This document shows, piece after piece, positions 9,868 through 18,446 of a DNA stretch of 64,000 bases (its first letter is position 1; each line of letters starts with the position of its first letter). Below the pieces are notes generated by a model, which did not search any database, was not told the origin of the DNA, and saw only the letters and a program-made list of their open reading frames with translations. The translations under genes were made by a program, and so were the position numbers. The DNA comes from a bacterium (GTDB lineage Bacteria; Bacillota; Bacilli; Lactobacillales; Streptococcaceae), in contig CAJNCG010000001.1 in assembly GCA_905221205.1 (NCBI GenBank), forward strand, positions 434,001 to 498,000. The letters are read 5' to 3'.

Positions 9868-10929
9868 CTAACGAATCCATTTACCAAACATATTTACTCG
9901 GTAGCCATCTGGAGTCCGTTCACTAACAGCCATCTTACCATTGGCTTTAAGGTAATAATCACCAATCCAAGTATTGCGGGCATAGCTTCCTTCACCTGTC
10001 AGGTAATAGTAGGCTCTATAATTTCTGTCATAAATCCATTCACTCTTAGCCATTTTACCATTAGCTTTGAGGTAATAGTTACCAACCCAAGAACTACGAG
10101 CATAGCTGCCTTCACCTGTCAAATAGTAATAAGCCCCGTAGTTGTTATCATAAACCCACTCATTTTGTGCCATGTAACCGCCAGATTTAAGGTAGTAATT
10201 GCCCACCCAAGCATTTTGGACATAGTTACCCGCAGCATCGATATAGAAGTAAGACTTATATTGGTAATCATAGATCCACTTGCTATAGACCTTGTTGCCA
10301 TTTTGGTAATAAGAGTTACCAGACCAGCCATTTTTGCCAGAAGCTGAGTTGCTAGGTGTAGCAGGTGTTTGAGCTTGGGAGCTTTGAAGCTGGGCTGCAG
10401 CTTGTCCTCGTCCACCAATGCTGACAATTTTATGATCTTTAATCGTCACAATCTCAGATTGGCCATAGTAACGGTGTTCATATCGAGGAGCTCCATCATT
10501 TGTATCCTGTAATGTACCAGAATATACAATCCAATAATCTCCATCTGCTAAAGATATCAATTTATTATTGTTCCAATAAAACTCTCTCGTAGATGACAAT
10601 TCATAAGAACTAAACGACATATTCGGTAGAATATATTGATTAAGCTGACCTGTATGAACATTTTTAAAAAAACCAAAAAAATTTTGAGTGTTATCAAAGG
10701 ATGATCTTCTTTGTAAAGAGTCAATTGTAGCCGTGATATCCAACTTCTCTAATGTAGGATGCTGTTTTAGTGTGATTTTTACATCATGGTTTTTAATCCC
10801 TACGATATCACTCGAACTTGCATGAACAACTTGAGGTGAGAAGGGCAAGCTTCCTTCTGTATCAAGAACTGTCGCAGCTCCTAGCGCTGCTACTGCTAAA
10901 CTAGCAAACAAAACTGGTTTGAATTTCAT
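9868..10929 (-). CDS. Choline-binding surface protein B (paralogue of the downstream gene)
   Basis: Secreted 353-residue choline-binding protein. A signal peptide (positively charged start, Ala-rich core, HASSS near residue 38) is followed by a module of about 130 residues that parallels protein A: both have a TI/SID segment, an ADGxY segment, and a conserved RYYG followed by IVTI and DHK. A short Gln/Ala/Ser-rich linker leads to roughly eight choline-type repeats such as GNYYLKANGKMAKSEWIYD. I chose the ATG at 10929, with GGAG seven bases upstream, over an in-frame TTG two codons earlier. It is the first gene of the pair and divergent from the Rgg-type regulator, which may control it. Confidence 0.85.
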   Translation of the reverse strand: MKFKPVLFASLAVAALGAATVLDTEGSLPFSPQVVHASSSDIVGIKNHDVKITLKQHPTLEKLDITATIDSLQRRSSFDNTQNFFGFFKNVHTGQLNQYILPNMSFSSYELSSTREFYWNNNKLISLADGDYWIVYSGTLQDTNDGAPRYEHRYYGQSEIVTIKDHKIVSIGGRGQAAAQLQSSQAQTPATPSNSASGKNGWSGNSYYQNGNKVYSKWIYDYQYKSYFYIDAAGNYVQNAWVGNYYLKSGGYMAQNEWVYDNNYGAYYYLTGEGSYARSSWVGNYYLKANGKMAKSEWIYDRNYRAYYYLTGEGSYARNTWIGDYYLKANGKMAVSERTPDGYRVNMFGKWIR

Positions 10930-10960
10930 AGACAAACTCCTTTAAATCTTATTTCCCTAG

Positions 10961-10969
10961 AGTATAGCA
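10961..10969 (-). promoter_or_regulatory. Extended -10 promoter of the choline-binding gene pair
   Basis: TGCTATACT on the minus strand is an extended -10 element, about 30 bases before the ATG at 10929. No good -35 is seen, which suggests dependence on an activator such as the divergent Rgg-like protein. Confidence 0.5.
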
Positions 10970-11007
10970 GATTTTTCCCACTCGTGAAGAAAAACGACGA
11001 AAAAAAT

Positions 11008-11025
11008 GGATTTTCACCGAAATCC
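11008..11025. promoter_or_regulatory. Inverted repeat between the rgg-like gene and the choline-binding genes
   Basis: GGATTT and AAATCC flank a 6-base centre (11008-11025), about 40 bases upstream of the choline-binding -10 element. The position suits an Rgg operator. On the minus strand it is followed by a T-run, so a small terminator blocking antisense transcription is the alternative. Confidence 0.35.
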
Positions 11026-11088
11026 CTTACAAATCTTCTCAAAATCGTATCTTTTTGTAGTTTTTTCTCTTATCTTCTTGAAATAGTG

Positions 11089-11094
11089 TATAAT
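11089..11094 (+). promoter_or_regulatory. -10 box of the rgg-like gene
   Basis: TATAAT sits 28 bases before the ATG at 11123, with AAGGAG as ribosome-binding site just before the start. The -35 region is weak. Confidence 0.5.
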
Positions 11095-11122
11095 AAAATT
11101 AACTCACAAGGAGATTAGTAAA

Positions 11123-12019
11123 ATGGAAATAAACTTTGGTGAAATTATCAAACAAATCCGGGAGGAGAGGGGCTTTACTCTAAAAGAAGCCGCTGGTACT
11201 GCTATTAGTCCCAACAACCTCAGTAAATTTGAAAAAGGAATCACGACCATCAAGGTGGATACCTACTACAAAATCCTAGAAAATCTCAAAATCCATGATC
11301 CCTATGATGTTACAATGTTGCTTTCGCGTTATCAACATCAGAATTTTTCATTTTCCGAATTGGACAAAATTAGGTTCACAACACCAACTAAGGCTATAGA
11401 ATTTGTTGAAACATTAGATTTAATACCAACCTATCCAGCCGATATGTTGCATATACAATCTCTGCCTGTATTGAAAGAAGATTTAACTGATAAAGATTGG
11501 ACTATCCTCAATCGGGCTAAAACTGCCTTATTTCATCTAAACTACTGGCTTCCACAGGAGTATGCCCTATTTGCAGCTTTAACTAAATATTTTAACTTTC
11601 CTCGGGAAACTCTTCAACAAATTGAAAAAATAGCTCTTGCTTTGCTAGGAGAAACATTTCTTGATATTAAGCAACAACGAGAGATTCTACTTGCACTCTC
11701 AACCATCATCCGAACCTATTCACGTAATGAACACTACCAACTTGCCCAAAATTTAGTGGACAAAATTGAATTATATAGAATGAAGAACTTTAGTCCGTTA
11801 AAAGAATTATTGCTAGATTCATTTCTTCGCATTAAAATGCAAGAATGTTATAATTTGCTCAGACAAGATAAGAAGGAGGGAATAGAACTGGCAACTCAGA
11901 TTTTAGCCTATCTAGATAGACAGAATAGTCTTTTCCCGGATCGAGCTTATTTTAATATTAGAGACACCTTCTATCAACAAGTCAAAATGCTCAATAAAAC
12001 TGGAATTGATTTGCCATAG
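11123..12019 (+). CDS. Rgg/GadR/MutR family transcriptional regulator
   Basis: Cytoplasmic DNA-binding regulator of the Rgg family. The first 70 residues form an XRE-type helix-turn-helix (IIKQIREERGFTLKEAA, then SPNNLSKFEKG). The rest, to 298 residues, is helical and fits the tetratricopeptide-like peptide-sensing domain of the family. Rgg proteins usually respond to short secreted peptides encoded nearby; I searched the flanks by eye and saw no convincing small peptide gene. It is divergent from the choline-binding pair with 193 bases between the start codons, so it may regulate them. Which Rgg subgroup it belongs to is not known. Confidence 0.82.
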   Translation: MEINFGEIIKQIREERGFTLKEAAGTAISPNNLSKFEKGITTIKVDTYYKILENLKIHDPYDVTMLLSRYQHQNFSFSELDKIRFTTPTKAIEFVETLDLIPTYPADMLHIQSLPVLKEDLTDKDWTILNRAKTALFHLNYWLPQEYALFAALTKYFNFPRETLQQIEKIALALLGETFLDIKQQREILLALSTIIRTYSRNEHYQLAQNLVDKIELYRMKNFSPLKELLLDSFLRIKMQECYNLLRQDKKEGIELATQILAYLDRQNSLFPDRAYFNIRDTFYQQVKMLNKTGIDLP

Positions 12020-12068
12020 ACTAGGGGTGAGGTGCAGGCCAACTCGATAAACAGGGAATGAAGTTAGA

Positions 12069-12122
12069 AAACAGCCGAGATAGCCACAGTTAGGAAACAA
12101 CTGTAGCCATCTCGGCTGTTTT
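12069..12122. terminator. Strong bidirectional terminator between the rgg-like and TIGR01906 genes
   Basis: Arms of about 22 bases with few mismatches (AACAGCCGAGAT and ATCTCGGCTGTT at the base) are followed by T-runs in both directions. It serves both convergent genes. Confidence 0.88.
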
Positions 12123-12147
12123 TATTAATGAAGCTTCATCCAAAATT

Positions 12148-12765
12148 TCACTTCCTACGACTTTTCAGATAAAGATAGCCAAAGAAGCTTTCATAGAGGG
12201 CGAAAAAGAGGAGGAAGGCATGGAGGAAAAAGGTCTCTGGTAAAATCAGAATAACAGGATCCTTGGCTGGGTCAAAAAGCCAAGTATCATCTCCCACAAA
12301 GAGAATTTGATGGAAAAGGGTAAAGAATTGGTCAAAACCAATCAAAACTCCCCCAAGCCCAATCAGCAAAGGCAAGACCACTAGAGCCAGAAGCCCTTTC
12401 CTAAATAGAGACAAGAAGCCTTTTTTCACAATTCCTTTGACAAAGACATAGAAACTTGGTAGGGTCACTAGGGCAACTAGCTGCACCAAGTGAAAGAGAT
12501 TCTTCACAACCGCAAAATGATGCAGCCCAGCTGCTGACGAACGAAAATCAGGCATCTGCAAGACCTGACTAAATGGATTGGTCAGGTAATTCATCAAAAT
12601 ATGAAAATTGTACTGAATGGTTTCTGGTTTTAAATAGACCCGATTCGTTAAGTTCAGCCACTGAATTTCCAACGGATAAACAATCCAAGCCAGATAGATG
12701 GTCAGAAGGATTGAGAGGGAGAGGAAAAAGAGCATAGAGCCCCAAAAGGTCAATTTAGTTTTCAT
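12148..12765 (-). CDS. TIGR01906/DUF1461 family integral membrane protein
   Basis: Integral membrane protein of 205 residues with about four hydrophobic segments and a central loop rich in hydrophobic and aromatic residues. The family is widespread in streptococci and lactobacilli without a known function. I chose the ATG at 12765, which overlaps the end of the HAD phosphatase gene by 11 bases; an in-frame start further upstream would lie deep in that gene. Gene order HAD phosphatase then this protein matches the pneumococcal order as I recall it. Confidence 0.78.
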   Translation of the reverse strand: MKTKLTFWGSMLFFLSLSILLTIYLAWIVYPLEIQWLNLTNRVYLKPETIQYNFHILMNYLTNPFSQVLQMPDFRSSAAGLHHFAVVKNLFHLVQLVALVTLPSFYVFVKGIVKKGFLSLFRKGLLALVVLPLLIGLGGVLIGFDQFFTLFHQILFVGDDTWLFDPAKDPVILILPETFFLHAFLLFFALYESFFGYLYLKSRRK

Positions 12766-13528
12766 CAAAATTCCACTCCGCAAGGCTAGAAACCACATGA
12801 GTCGGTGCGATTGGCAGGTCTGCTACTTCTTCCGCCTTGGTAAAACCTGTCGTCACCAAGAGCGTTGGAATGCCATTATCAATCCCTGCTCGGATATCTG
12901 TTAAATAGTTATCCCCAACCATGATTAACTCTTCACGTTCCAAGCCTAAGTGCTCAACTGCCTTGTCCATAATGATGGCATTTGGTTTCCCGATATAAAC
13001 AGGCTTCACTCGTGTTGCTACTTCAAGCAGAGTAATCAGTGAACCAGCACCTGGCAAAAGACCGCGTTCCGTCGGGATGTTGAGATCAGGATTGGTTCCA
13101 ATAAAGTGAGCTCCCTTTTGAATCGCCAGAGTTGCTGTCGCAAATTTTTCATAGTCAACTTGCCAATCCAGTCCTACTACCACATAGGCTGGATTTTCCT
13201 TGTCTTCCACATAACCAGCCGCCTTGATGGCTTCCTTGAGTCCTGCTTCTCCAATAACATAGACCGTCTTTTCCAGTCCCAAGTCATTCATATAGTCGAT
13301 CGTTGCCAAGGTCGCTGTGTAGACAGTCGATAGGGGCGTATCGATATTAAAATTCTGAGCCAGCATCTCCTGAACACTCTCTGGAGTACGAGTTGTGTTG
13401 TTGGTTACAAAGAGATAGGGAATGTCCCGCTTTTGCAATTCATGGACAAAAGCCTCTCCTGCCGGGATTCGGTCTTTCCCCTTATAAATAGTACCGTCTA
13501 AATCAATTAAATAGCCTTTATATTTCAT
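12755..13528 (-). CDS. HAD-IIA (NagD/TIGR01457-like) phosphatase
   Basis: Haloacid dehalogenase superfamily phosphatase of subclass IIA. The nucleophile motif is at the N-terminus, [10 protein letters not shown], with Asp9 and Asp11. A cap domain follows, and a late motif [10 protein letters not shown] binds magnesium. The 257-residue length fits the TIGR01457 group, whose members are probably nucleotide or sugar phosphate phosphatases. It lies 9 bases after the thioesterase gene on the same strand. The true substrate cannot be read from sequence. Confidence 0.85.
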   Translation of the reverse strand: MKYKGYLIDLDGTIYKGKDRIPAGEAFVHELQKRDIPYLFVTNNTTRTPESVQEMLAQNFNIDTPLSTVYTATLATIDYMNDLGLEKTVYVIGEAGLKEAIKAAGYVEDKENPAYVVVGLDWQVDYEKFATATLAIQKGAHFIGTNPDLNIPTERGLLPGAGSLITLLEVATRVKPVYIGKPNAIIMDKAVEHLGLEREELIMVGDNYLTDIRAGIDNGIPTLLVTTGFTKAEEVADLPIAPTHVVSSLAEWNFDEN

Positions 13529-13537
13529 ACTTTCTTC

Positions 13538-14275
13538 CTAATATTTTTTTATTTCTTGCCATGTGATAATAGCTTGGGCATTGGTAGCTCCGTCACTTGT
13601 AATTTCATGCTTGCTTTCCAGTCCAGTCCGTTCAACAGCCGATGTAATCACCCCACCTGGTCGCACTTCCTTGACATACTTGAGATTGATTTTCTTGGGA
13701 ATATATTGGGTCAAAAATTCCGATCCCATGACCTCAAAAATCCAGTCCAAGTATTTACTGTTATTGACATGACCATTCATATCCAAGTCGTAAAAACGTA
13801 CATGGTAATCCTTGCTGACTGGCTCGTCCAAGGACTCATACTTTGGTCCGCGGATAAGTTTTTTATCAAAATCGGACTGGTAAGGAGCCACAATCTCAGG
13901 TTCGACAGCATGGACTTTTCGACTGTCTCGATCCATGAGAACAAAGGTCGCCATCATATGGATGAGGTCCTGACCTGCTTCATCATAAATGGTAAAGCGA
14001 CGATAGCAAAAGAGTCGATTGTAGCTCAGAGCTTCCGTTTCGATAATGATTTCTTCCGCAAAACGAGGCAAACGAGTCACCTCAATATCATAGTCTGTGA
14101 TAATCCAGACCAGATTATAATTTTCCAGAATAGCCTTATCACTAACTCCCAATTCAATCGACTGCATCCCTGAAACTTGCAAGGACAGCAAAATTACATC
14201 TGGAAGTTTGATATGACCGTTCATATCCGCCATATCAAAAGGAATCTTCATTTTCATTTGATAAGTTAAGCCCAT
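13538..14275 (-). CDS. Acyl-ACP thioesterase family protein
   Basis: Double hot-dog thioesterase of 245 residues related to the bacterial and plant acyl-[acyl-carrier-protein] thioesterases. Two parallel NGH motifs (NGHIKLPDVILL near residue 20 and NGHVNNSKYLDW near 165) mark the two hot-dog halves. It would release fatty acids from acyl-ACP in the cytoplasm. It lies 4 bases after hemW and precedes the HAD phosphatase, in one transcript. Chain-length preference is unknown. Confidence 0.85.
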   Translation of the reverse strand: MGLTYQMKMKIPFDMADMNGHIKLPDVILLSLQVSGMQSIELGVSDKAILENYNLVWIITDYDIEVTRLPRFAEEIIIETEALSYNRLFCYRRFTIYDEAGQDLIHMMATFVLMDRDSRKVHAVEPEIVAPYQSDFDKKLIRGPKYESLDEPVSKDYHVRFYDLDMNGHVNNSKYLDWIFEVMGSEFLTQYIPKKINLKYVKEVRPGGVITSAVERTGLESKHEITSDGATNAQAIITWQEIKKY

Positions 14276-14279
14276 GATC

Positions 14280-15410
14280 CTACTCCAAAATAAATCGTTC
14301 TGCTACAGTGTCTCCTAAAAAGAGACCTCTTTTTGTCATGCGAACTCGGTCACCCTCTATTTGCATGAGACCTTGTTGCACCAAGTCATTGACAATTTCA
14401 CCATAAAGTCCCTCAAACAACCGGCCAAATTTTTCCTCAAATCTGCTCATGGAAACCCCGGATTTCTTGCGGAGACCCAAGAACATTTCTTCTTCCATTT
14501 GCTCTTTTTGACTCAGGTTCTCTTCTGTGATGCGAGCATTGCCTTCCTCAACCGCACTGAGATAATGACGAATGGGACCATGATTTTTATAACGAACACC
14601 ATTGACATAACCAGATGCCCCAGCACCGATACCATAGTATTCAGCATTGTCCCAGTACATGAGATTGTGGCGACTTTCAAAACCGGGTTTGGAAAAATTG
14701 GAAATTTCATAATGCTCAAAACCAGCTCGCTCCAACTCCGCGATGATGTACTCAAACATCTCCGCTTCCAGTTCCTCTTTAGGCAGAGGCAATTTCCCAC
14801 GTCGCATCCGATTCATAAAGACAGTATGGTTTTCCAAAATCAAGCTATAGAGACTCATGTGAGGAATATCCAATCCAATAGCCTTAGCCACATTTTCCTT
14901 GACCTGCTCCATGGTCTGACCAGGCAGTGCATAAATCAAATCGATGGAGATATTGTCAAAACCAGCCAGTTTCAGGCGATCGATATTTTCATAAATATCC
15001 TTCTCCAAATGACTGCGCCCAATCTTTTTCAGCATTTTATCATCAAAGGTCTGCACACCTAGCGAAACACGATTGACAGCTGAGTTCTTCAAAACAGCTA
15101 TCTTATCCGCATCCAAGTCGCCTGGATTGGCTTCAATGGTCAACTCTTCCAAGACAGACAAGTCCAAGTTTTTAGTCAAGCCATTCAGTAACACCTCCAG
15201 TTGCGGAGCCGACAGGGCTGTCGGTGTTCCGCCACCGATATAGAGGGTTCGCAACTTTTGAATATCATAAGAACGAAACTCTTCTAACAGATGCTCTAAA
15301 TAGCTATCAACTGGCTGATTCTTGATGAAGACTTTTGAAAAGTCACAATAATAACAAATCTGGGTACAAAATGGGATGTGCACATAGGCTGACGTTGGTT
15401 TTTTCTGCAT
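14280..15410 (-). CDS. hemW: Radical SAM heme chaperone HemW-like protein
   Basis: Radical SAM protein of the HemW family (formerly annotated as oxygen-independent coproporphyrinogen III oxidase). The cluster-binding motif Cys15-x3-Cys19-x2-Cys22 is seen in CTQICYYC, followed by GGGTPTAL near residue 60. The 376-residue length is normal. Streptococci make little or no haem, so a haem-delivery or another role is possible. The ATG at 15410 is only 7 bases from an extended -10 box and has no ribosome-binding site, so a leaderless mRNA is predicted. Confidence 0.88.
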   Translation of the reverse strand: MQKKPTSAYVHIPFCTQICYYCDFSKVFIKNQPVDSYLEHLLEEFRSYDIQKLRTLYIGGGTPTALSAPQLEVLLNGLTKNLDLSVLEELTIEANPGDLDADKIAVLKNSAVNRVSLGVQTFDDKMLKKIGRSHLEKDIYENIDRLKLAGFDNISIDLIYALPGQTMEQVKENVAKAIGLDIPHMSLYSLILENHTVFMNRMRRGKLPLPKEELEAEMFEYIIAELERAGFEHYEISNFSKPGFESRHNLMYWDNAEYYGIGAGASGYVNGVRYKNHGPIRHYLSAVEEGNARITEENLSQKEQMEEEMFLGLRKKSGVSMSRFEEKFGRLFEGLYGEIVNDLVQQGLMQIEGDRVRMTKRGLFLGDTVAERFILE

Positions 15411-15417
15411 AGTAATT

Positions 15418-15426
15418 ATTATACCA
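15418..15426 (-). promoter_or_regulatory. Extended -10 promoter of hemW, abutting the start codon
   Basis: TGGTATAAT on the minus strand ends 7 bases before the hemW ATG. Normal spacing puts the transcription start at or one base before the ATG. The -35 region is weak (TTTCTT at 17 bases). Confidence 0.6.
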
Positions 15427-15442
15427 CAAAGACAGGCTCCAA

Positions 15443-15490
15443 GAAAAAAATCACCATCCCCAGACCCATAGCCAGCCCAGAGATAGTGAT
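15443..15490 (-). terminator. Terminator of the hprK-lgt operon
   Basis: On the minus strand ATCACTATCTCTGG pairs with CTGGGGATGGTGAT (several G-U pairs) around a 14-base loop, followed by seven T residues. It lies just after the YtxH gene, the last of the run. Confidence 0.75.
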
Positions 15491-15496
15491 GATGGT

Positions 15497-15886
15497 TTAT
15501 TCTTCTGTTATGTCAATAACAATCTCTTCTGATTCATCAAGAGTTTCGGCCTTTTCTTGCCACTGCTCCTTGAGATTATTGAATTGATTTTTTGATGCTT
15601 CTGTCGCTTGGCGAGCACATGATTTGGCTTGAGCAAGTACACTGTCCACAGTGATTTCCCCTGACTCAACCTGTTCTTTGGTTTTCAGAACAAAATCTGT
15701 AGCCTGTTCCTTAACCTCTGTCAGTTTTTCACAGACTTGCTCCTTGGCATACTCTGGATCTTCTCTCAAATCATCTAGAAAATCTTGAGCCTGACTGCAA
15801 ACTTGTTTGCCCTTGTCGCTTGTTAAAAACAAGGCAAGAGCTGCACCTGAAACGGTTCCTAAAAGGATTGAGGATAGTTTACCCAT
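15497..15886 (-). CDS. YtxH domain-containing protein
   Basis: Small membrane-anchored protein of 129 residues. An N-terminal hydrophobic segment near residues 5-22 (LLGTVSGAALALFL) is followed by a long, charged, helical domain with many Glu and Lys, typical of YtxH proteins. It ends in an acidic tail. It follows the DUF948 gene by 15 bases; the pair YtxH-DUF948 is common in Firmicutes and often linked to stress or envelope functions, though without a defined role. It has two cysteines near residues 29 and 50, whose importance is unclear. Confidence 0.82.
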   Translation of the reverse strand: MGKLSSILLGTVSGAALALFLTSDKGKQVCSQAQDFLDDLREDPEYAKEQVCEKLTEVKEQATDFVLKTKEQVESGEITVDSVLAQAKSCARQATEASKNQFNNLKEQWQEKAETLDESEEIVIDITEE

Positions 15887-15901
15887 AAGGATTCTCCTTT
15901 T

Positions 15902-16285
15902 TTATTTTTTGAATAATTTACTTGCAAGACGAAGAGCTGATAAACTTGCACCAGTCTTGATGGTTTTTGAACCAGCTGATGAAGCTTTCTTGCTCAATAC
16001 ACGCGCATGGTCATTGAGGTCTGAAACAGATAGAGACAAATCTGCAACAGCACTAAAGAGTGGATCGATTGTTGCCACCTTGACATTGATATCATCTGCC
16101 AAGACATTGACCTTAGCCAACAATTCATTGGTATGATGCAAGGTCACATCCACATCTGAAGTCAAGGTTTTAATCGTCTTCTCTGTTTCATCGATAACAC
16201 GACCAAGCTTTTGTACAGTGATAATCAGATAGACCAAAAAGACAATCAAAGCTAGGGCGACAAGAATATATGCAACTTCTAACAT
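15902..16285 (-). CDS. DUF948 domain-containing protein
   Basis: Protein of 127 residues with one N-terminal membrane segment (VAYILVALALIVFLVYLI) and a coiled-coil-like amphipathic region, resembling a fragment of chemotaxis receptor helices as in DUF948. It abuts the end of lgt without a gap and precedes the YtxH gene, so all three are probably co-transcribed with hprK. The function is unknown; a membrane-tethered scaffold is only a guess. Confidence 0.82.
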   Translation of the reverse strand: MLEVAYILVALALIVFLVYLIITVQKLGRVIDETEKTIKTLTSDVDVTLHHTNELLAKVNVLADDINVKVATIDPLFSAVADLSLSVSDLNDHARVLSKKASSAGSKTIKTGASLSALRLASKLFKK

Positions 16286-17074
16286 TTAGTTTTCCTCCTC
16301 AGTAAAATAGTAAGGGGCCTTCTTTCGATTTTGATATAGAATGATAAAAATACCCAGTCCAATAAGAACAACTGATAGCCATTGAGACACTCGAAGGCCA
16401 AAGAACATGAGACTATCTGTTCGCATGCCTTCGATGACCATACGACCAAAACCATACCAAATCAAGTAAAAGGCAGTGATATGACCTCGTCTGAGACTCT
16501 TCCATTTTCGTCTCAATATCAAAATCAAGGCAAATCCAAGTAGATTCCAAAGAGACTCATACAGGAAGGTCGGCTGACGGTAGCTCCCTTCAATATACAT
16601 CTGGTCACGGATGAAGCCAGGTAGATAATCCAGATTATCCACCGCTGAACCATAGGCTTCTTGATTAAAGAAATTGCCCCAGCGACCCAAACTTTGGGCA
16701 ATCATGACGCTAGGCGCTGCAATATCTAGAAAATCCCAAGTATTAATAAGTTTGCGATCAGCAAAGATATAGAGGACAAGAGCCCCGGTAATTAAACCAC
16801 CATAAATAGCCAAACCACCATTCCAAATGGCAAAAATCTCTCCTAAATTCTGACTATAGTAATCAAAACGGAAAATAACATAATAGAGACGGGCTCCTAA
16901 AATAGCCAAGGGGAAGGCTATCAAGATAAAATCTAGAATATCGTCTGGTATGATCTTCTTTCTAGGTGCTTCTTTCATGGTCAAATAAACTGCAAGAATC
17001 AAGCCTGTCACAATACACAAGGCATACCAACGAATGGCTAGAGGGCCTAGATGAATAGCAATTGGATCAAGCAT
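16286..17074 (-). CDS. lgt: Prolipoprotein diacylglyceryl transferase Lgt
   Basis: Membrane enzyme that moves diacylglycerol from phosphatidylglycerol to the lipobox cysteine of prolipoproteins, such as PstS and the DUF6287 lipoprotein in this window. About seven membrane segments are visible. The family signature [13 protein letters not shown] and the upstream segment [10 protein letters not shown] are present. I chose the ATG at 17074 ([10 protein letters not shown]), giving 262 residues and an 8-base overlap with hprK; a longer frame would start inside hprK. The hprK-lgt linkage is conserved in Firmicutes. Confidence 0.95.
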   Translation of the reverse strand: MLDPIAIHLGPLAIRWYALCIVTGLILAVYLTMKEAPRKKIIPDDILDFILIAFPLAILGARLYYVIFRFDYYSQNLGEIFAIWNGGLAIYGGLITGALVLYIFADRKLINTWDFLDIAAPSVMIAQSLGRWGNFFNQEAYGSAVDNLDYLPGFIRDQMYIEGSYRQPTFLYESLWNLLGFALILILRRKWKSLRRGHITAFYLIWYGFGRMVIEGMRTDSLMFFGLRVSQWLSVVLIGLGIFIILYQNRKKAPYYFTEEEN

Positions 17075-18002
17075 TAGGCACCTCGTTTTGAGCAATGAGA
17101 TTTGTCAAGCGTTCTTCGAACAAACGTGTCGCATCAAAGCCCATTTCCTTGGCACGATAATTCATGGCAGCTGCCTCAATCACAACAGAGATATTCCGAC
17201 CTGTTTTAACTGGGATGCGGATACGCGGAATAGATACGCCAGCAATTTCTAATTCTTCAGCATTGTTTCCAAGACGATCAAATGTCTTGTGCGTATCGTA
17301 ATTTTCCAAGTAAACAGCCAACTGGACTTGTGAAGAATCCTTGACGGCACTTGCACCGTAGAGACTCATGACATCGATAATTCCGACCCCACGAATTTCA
17401 ATCAAGTGTTTCAAGATTTCAGCGGGTTCACCCCACAAAGTAATCTCATCCTTGGCAAAGATATCGACACGGTCATCTGCCACCAAGCGGTGACCACGTT
17501 TGACAAGCTCTAGACCTGTCTCACTCTTACCGATGCCACTATCGCCCTGAATCAAGACACCCATCCCATAGATATCCATCAAGACCCCGTGCACACTGGT
17601 ACGTTCCGCCAAACGAGAATCCAGATAGCTAGATATCTCTCCAGACAAACGACTAGTAGCTGTACGGCTGGTTAAAATGGCAATCTTACAATCTCTAGCT
17701 GCCTTTAACATTTCCTCTGGAACCACCAAACCACGAGCAACAATGACCGCAGGTGTCTCAGGTAAAAACATTTTTTTCAAGACTTGGTAACGGTTGTGAG
17801 AAGACATTGAAACGAGATAGGACCATTCCTTCATCCCCAAGAGCTGGATCCGCTCTGGTGTATAATAATCAAAATAGCCTGTCATTTCAAGACCAGGTCG
17901 CATAATATCCGCTGTATTGATTTCCTTTTCAAGTAATTCTGGTTCGCCATAGACAATGTCTAGTCTAAGCTTTTCAATCACTTCTTTTACTAAAACCGAC
18001 AT
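17067..18002 (-). CDS. hprK: HPr kinase/phosphorylase HprK
   Basis: Bifunctional enzyme that phosphorylates and dephosphorylates Ser46 of HPr, giving the corepressor of CcpA and thus controlling carbon catabolite repression. The Walker A motif GDSGIGKS (153-160), His138 in SVHGV and the family signature [10 protein letters not shown] are present. I chose the second of two adjacent ATGs, at 18002, because AAGGAGG lies five bases upstream; it gives 311 residues, the usual length. Together with the cre site at bgaA it connects this window to CcpA control. First gene of the hprK-lgt-DUF948-YtxH run. Confidence 0.95.
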   Translation of the reverse strand: MSVLVKEVIEKLRLDIVYGEPELLEKEINTADIMRPGLEMTGYFDYYTPERIQLLGMKEWSYLVSMSSHNRYQVLKKMFLPETPAVIVARGLVVPEEMLKAARDCKIAILTSRTATSRLSGEISSYLDSRLAERTSVHGVLMDIYGMGVLIQGDSGIGKSETGLELVKRGHRLVADDRVDIFAKDEITLWGEPAEILKHLIEIRGVGIIDVMSLYGASAVKDSSQVQLAVYLENYDTHKTFDRLGNNAEELEIAGVSIPRIRIPVKTGRNISVVIEAAAMNYRAKEMGFDATRLFEERLTNLIAQNEVPNA

Positions 18003-18033
18003 CATTTCCTCCTTCAAATGAGTTCTTCTCTCT

Positions 18034-18042
18034 ATTATATCA
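18034..18042 (-). promoter_or_regulatory. Extended -10 promoter of hprK
   Basis: TGATATAAT on the minus strand, about 30 bases before the hprK start. No clear -35 element, as is common with extended -10 promoters. Confidence 0.55.
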
Positions 18043-18091
18043 AATTGTAGGAGGATATTTGAGATTTTTGCAGGCTTTGGAGTATTTATTT

Positions 18092-18121
18092 AAAAGAAAA
18101 AGACTAGATTTCTCTAGCCTT
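18092..18121 (-). terminator. Terminator of rpsU
   Basis: On the minus strand GGCTAGA and TCTAGTC close a GAAA tetraloop, followed by a T-run. It lies just downstream of the rpsU stop codon. Confidence 0.82.
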
Positions 18122-18131
18122 TCATTTCTAA

Positions 18132-18308
18132 TTAGAATTTTTTACGTTTACGAGCTGCTTCTGATTTACGTTTACGTTTTACAGAAGGTTTTTCATAGAA
18201 TTCACGTTTGCGTGTTTCTTGAAGAGTACCAGCTTTAGTAACCGCACGTTTGAAACGACGAAGTGCGTCGTCAAGAGATTCATTCTTACGTACTACTGTT
18301 TTAGACAT
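18132..18308 (-). CDS. rpsU: 30S ribosomal protein S21
   Basis: Small basic ribosomal protein of 58 residues. [20 protein letters not shown] and a Lys/Arg-rich tail ([15 protein letters not shown]) identify S21. I chose the ATG at 18308, preceded by GGGAG, over an in-frame ATG eight codons upstream, since the family always starts with MSKT or similar. It is a single-gene transcript with its own consensus-like promoter and terminator. Confidence 0.97.
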
Positions 18309-18342
18309 TTTTTTCACTCCCTTCAAGTTCAAGATCTATTCT

Positions 18343-18371
18343 ATTTTACACGTAAAAGGAATAATTGTCAA
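18343..18371 (-). promoter_or_regulatory. rpsU promoter
   Basis: TTGACA (18371-18366), a 17-base spacer and TAAAAT (18348-18343) on the minus strand form a near-consensus promoter, 34 bases before the start codon. Confidence 0.8.
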
Positions 18372-18446
18372 GAAAAAATGCGGTTTAATTTTGATTTTTT
18401 CTTCCATTTATACAAGTCTTGAAAGCGTTCAATAGAACATTGCTTT

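Noticed and set aside
13556..14173. Plus-strand frame of 205 codons opposite the thioesterase gene
   Set aside because: Antisense shadow of a conserved gene without ribosome-binding site or family resemblance.
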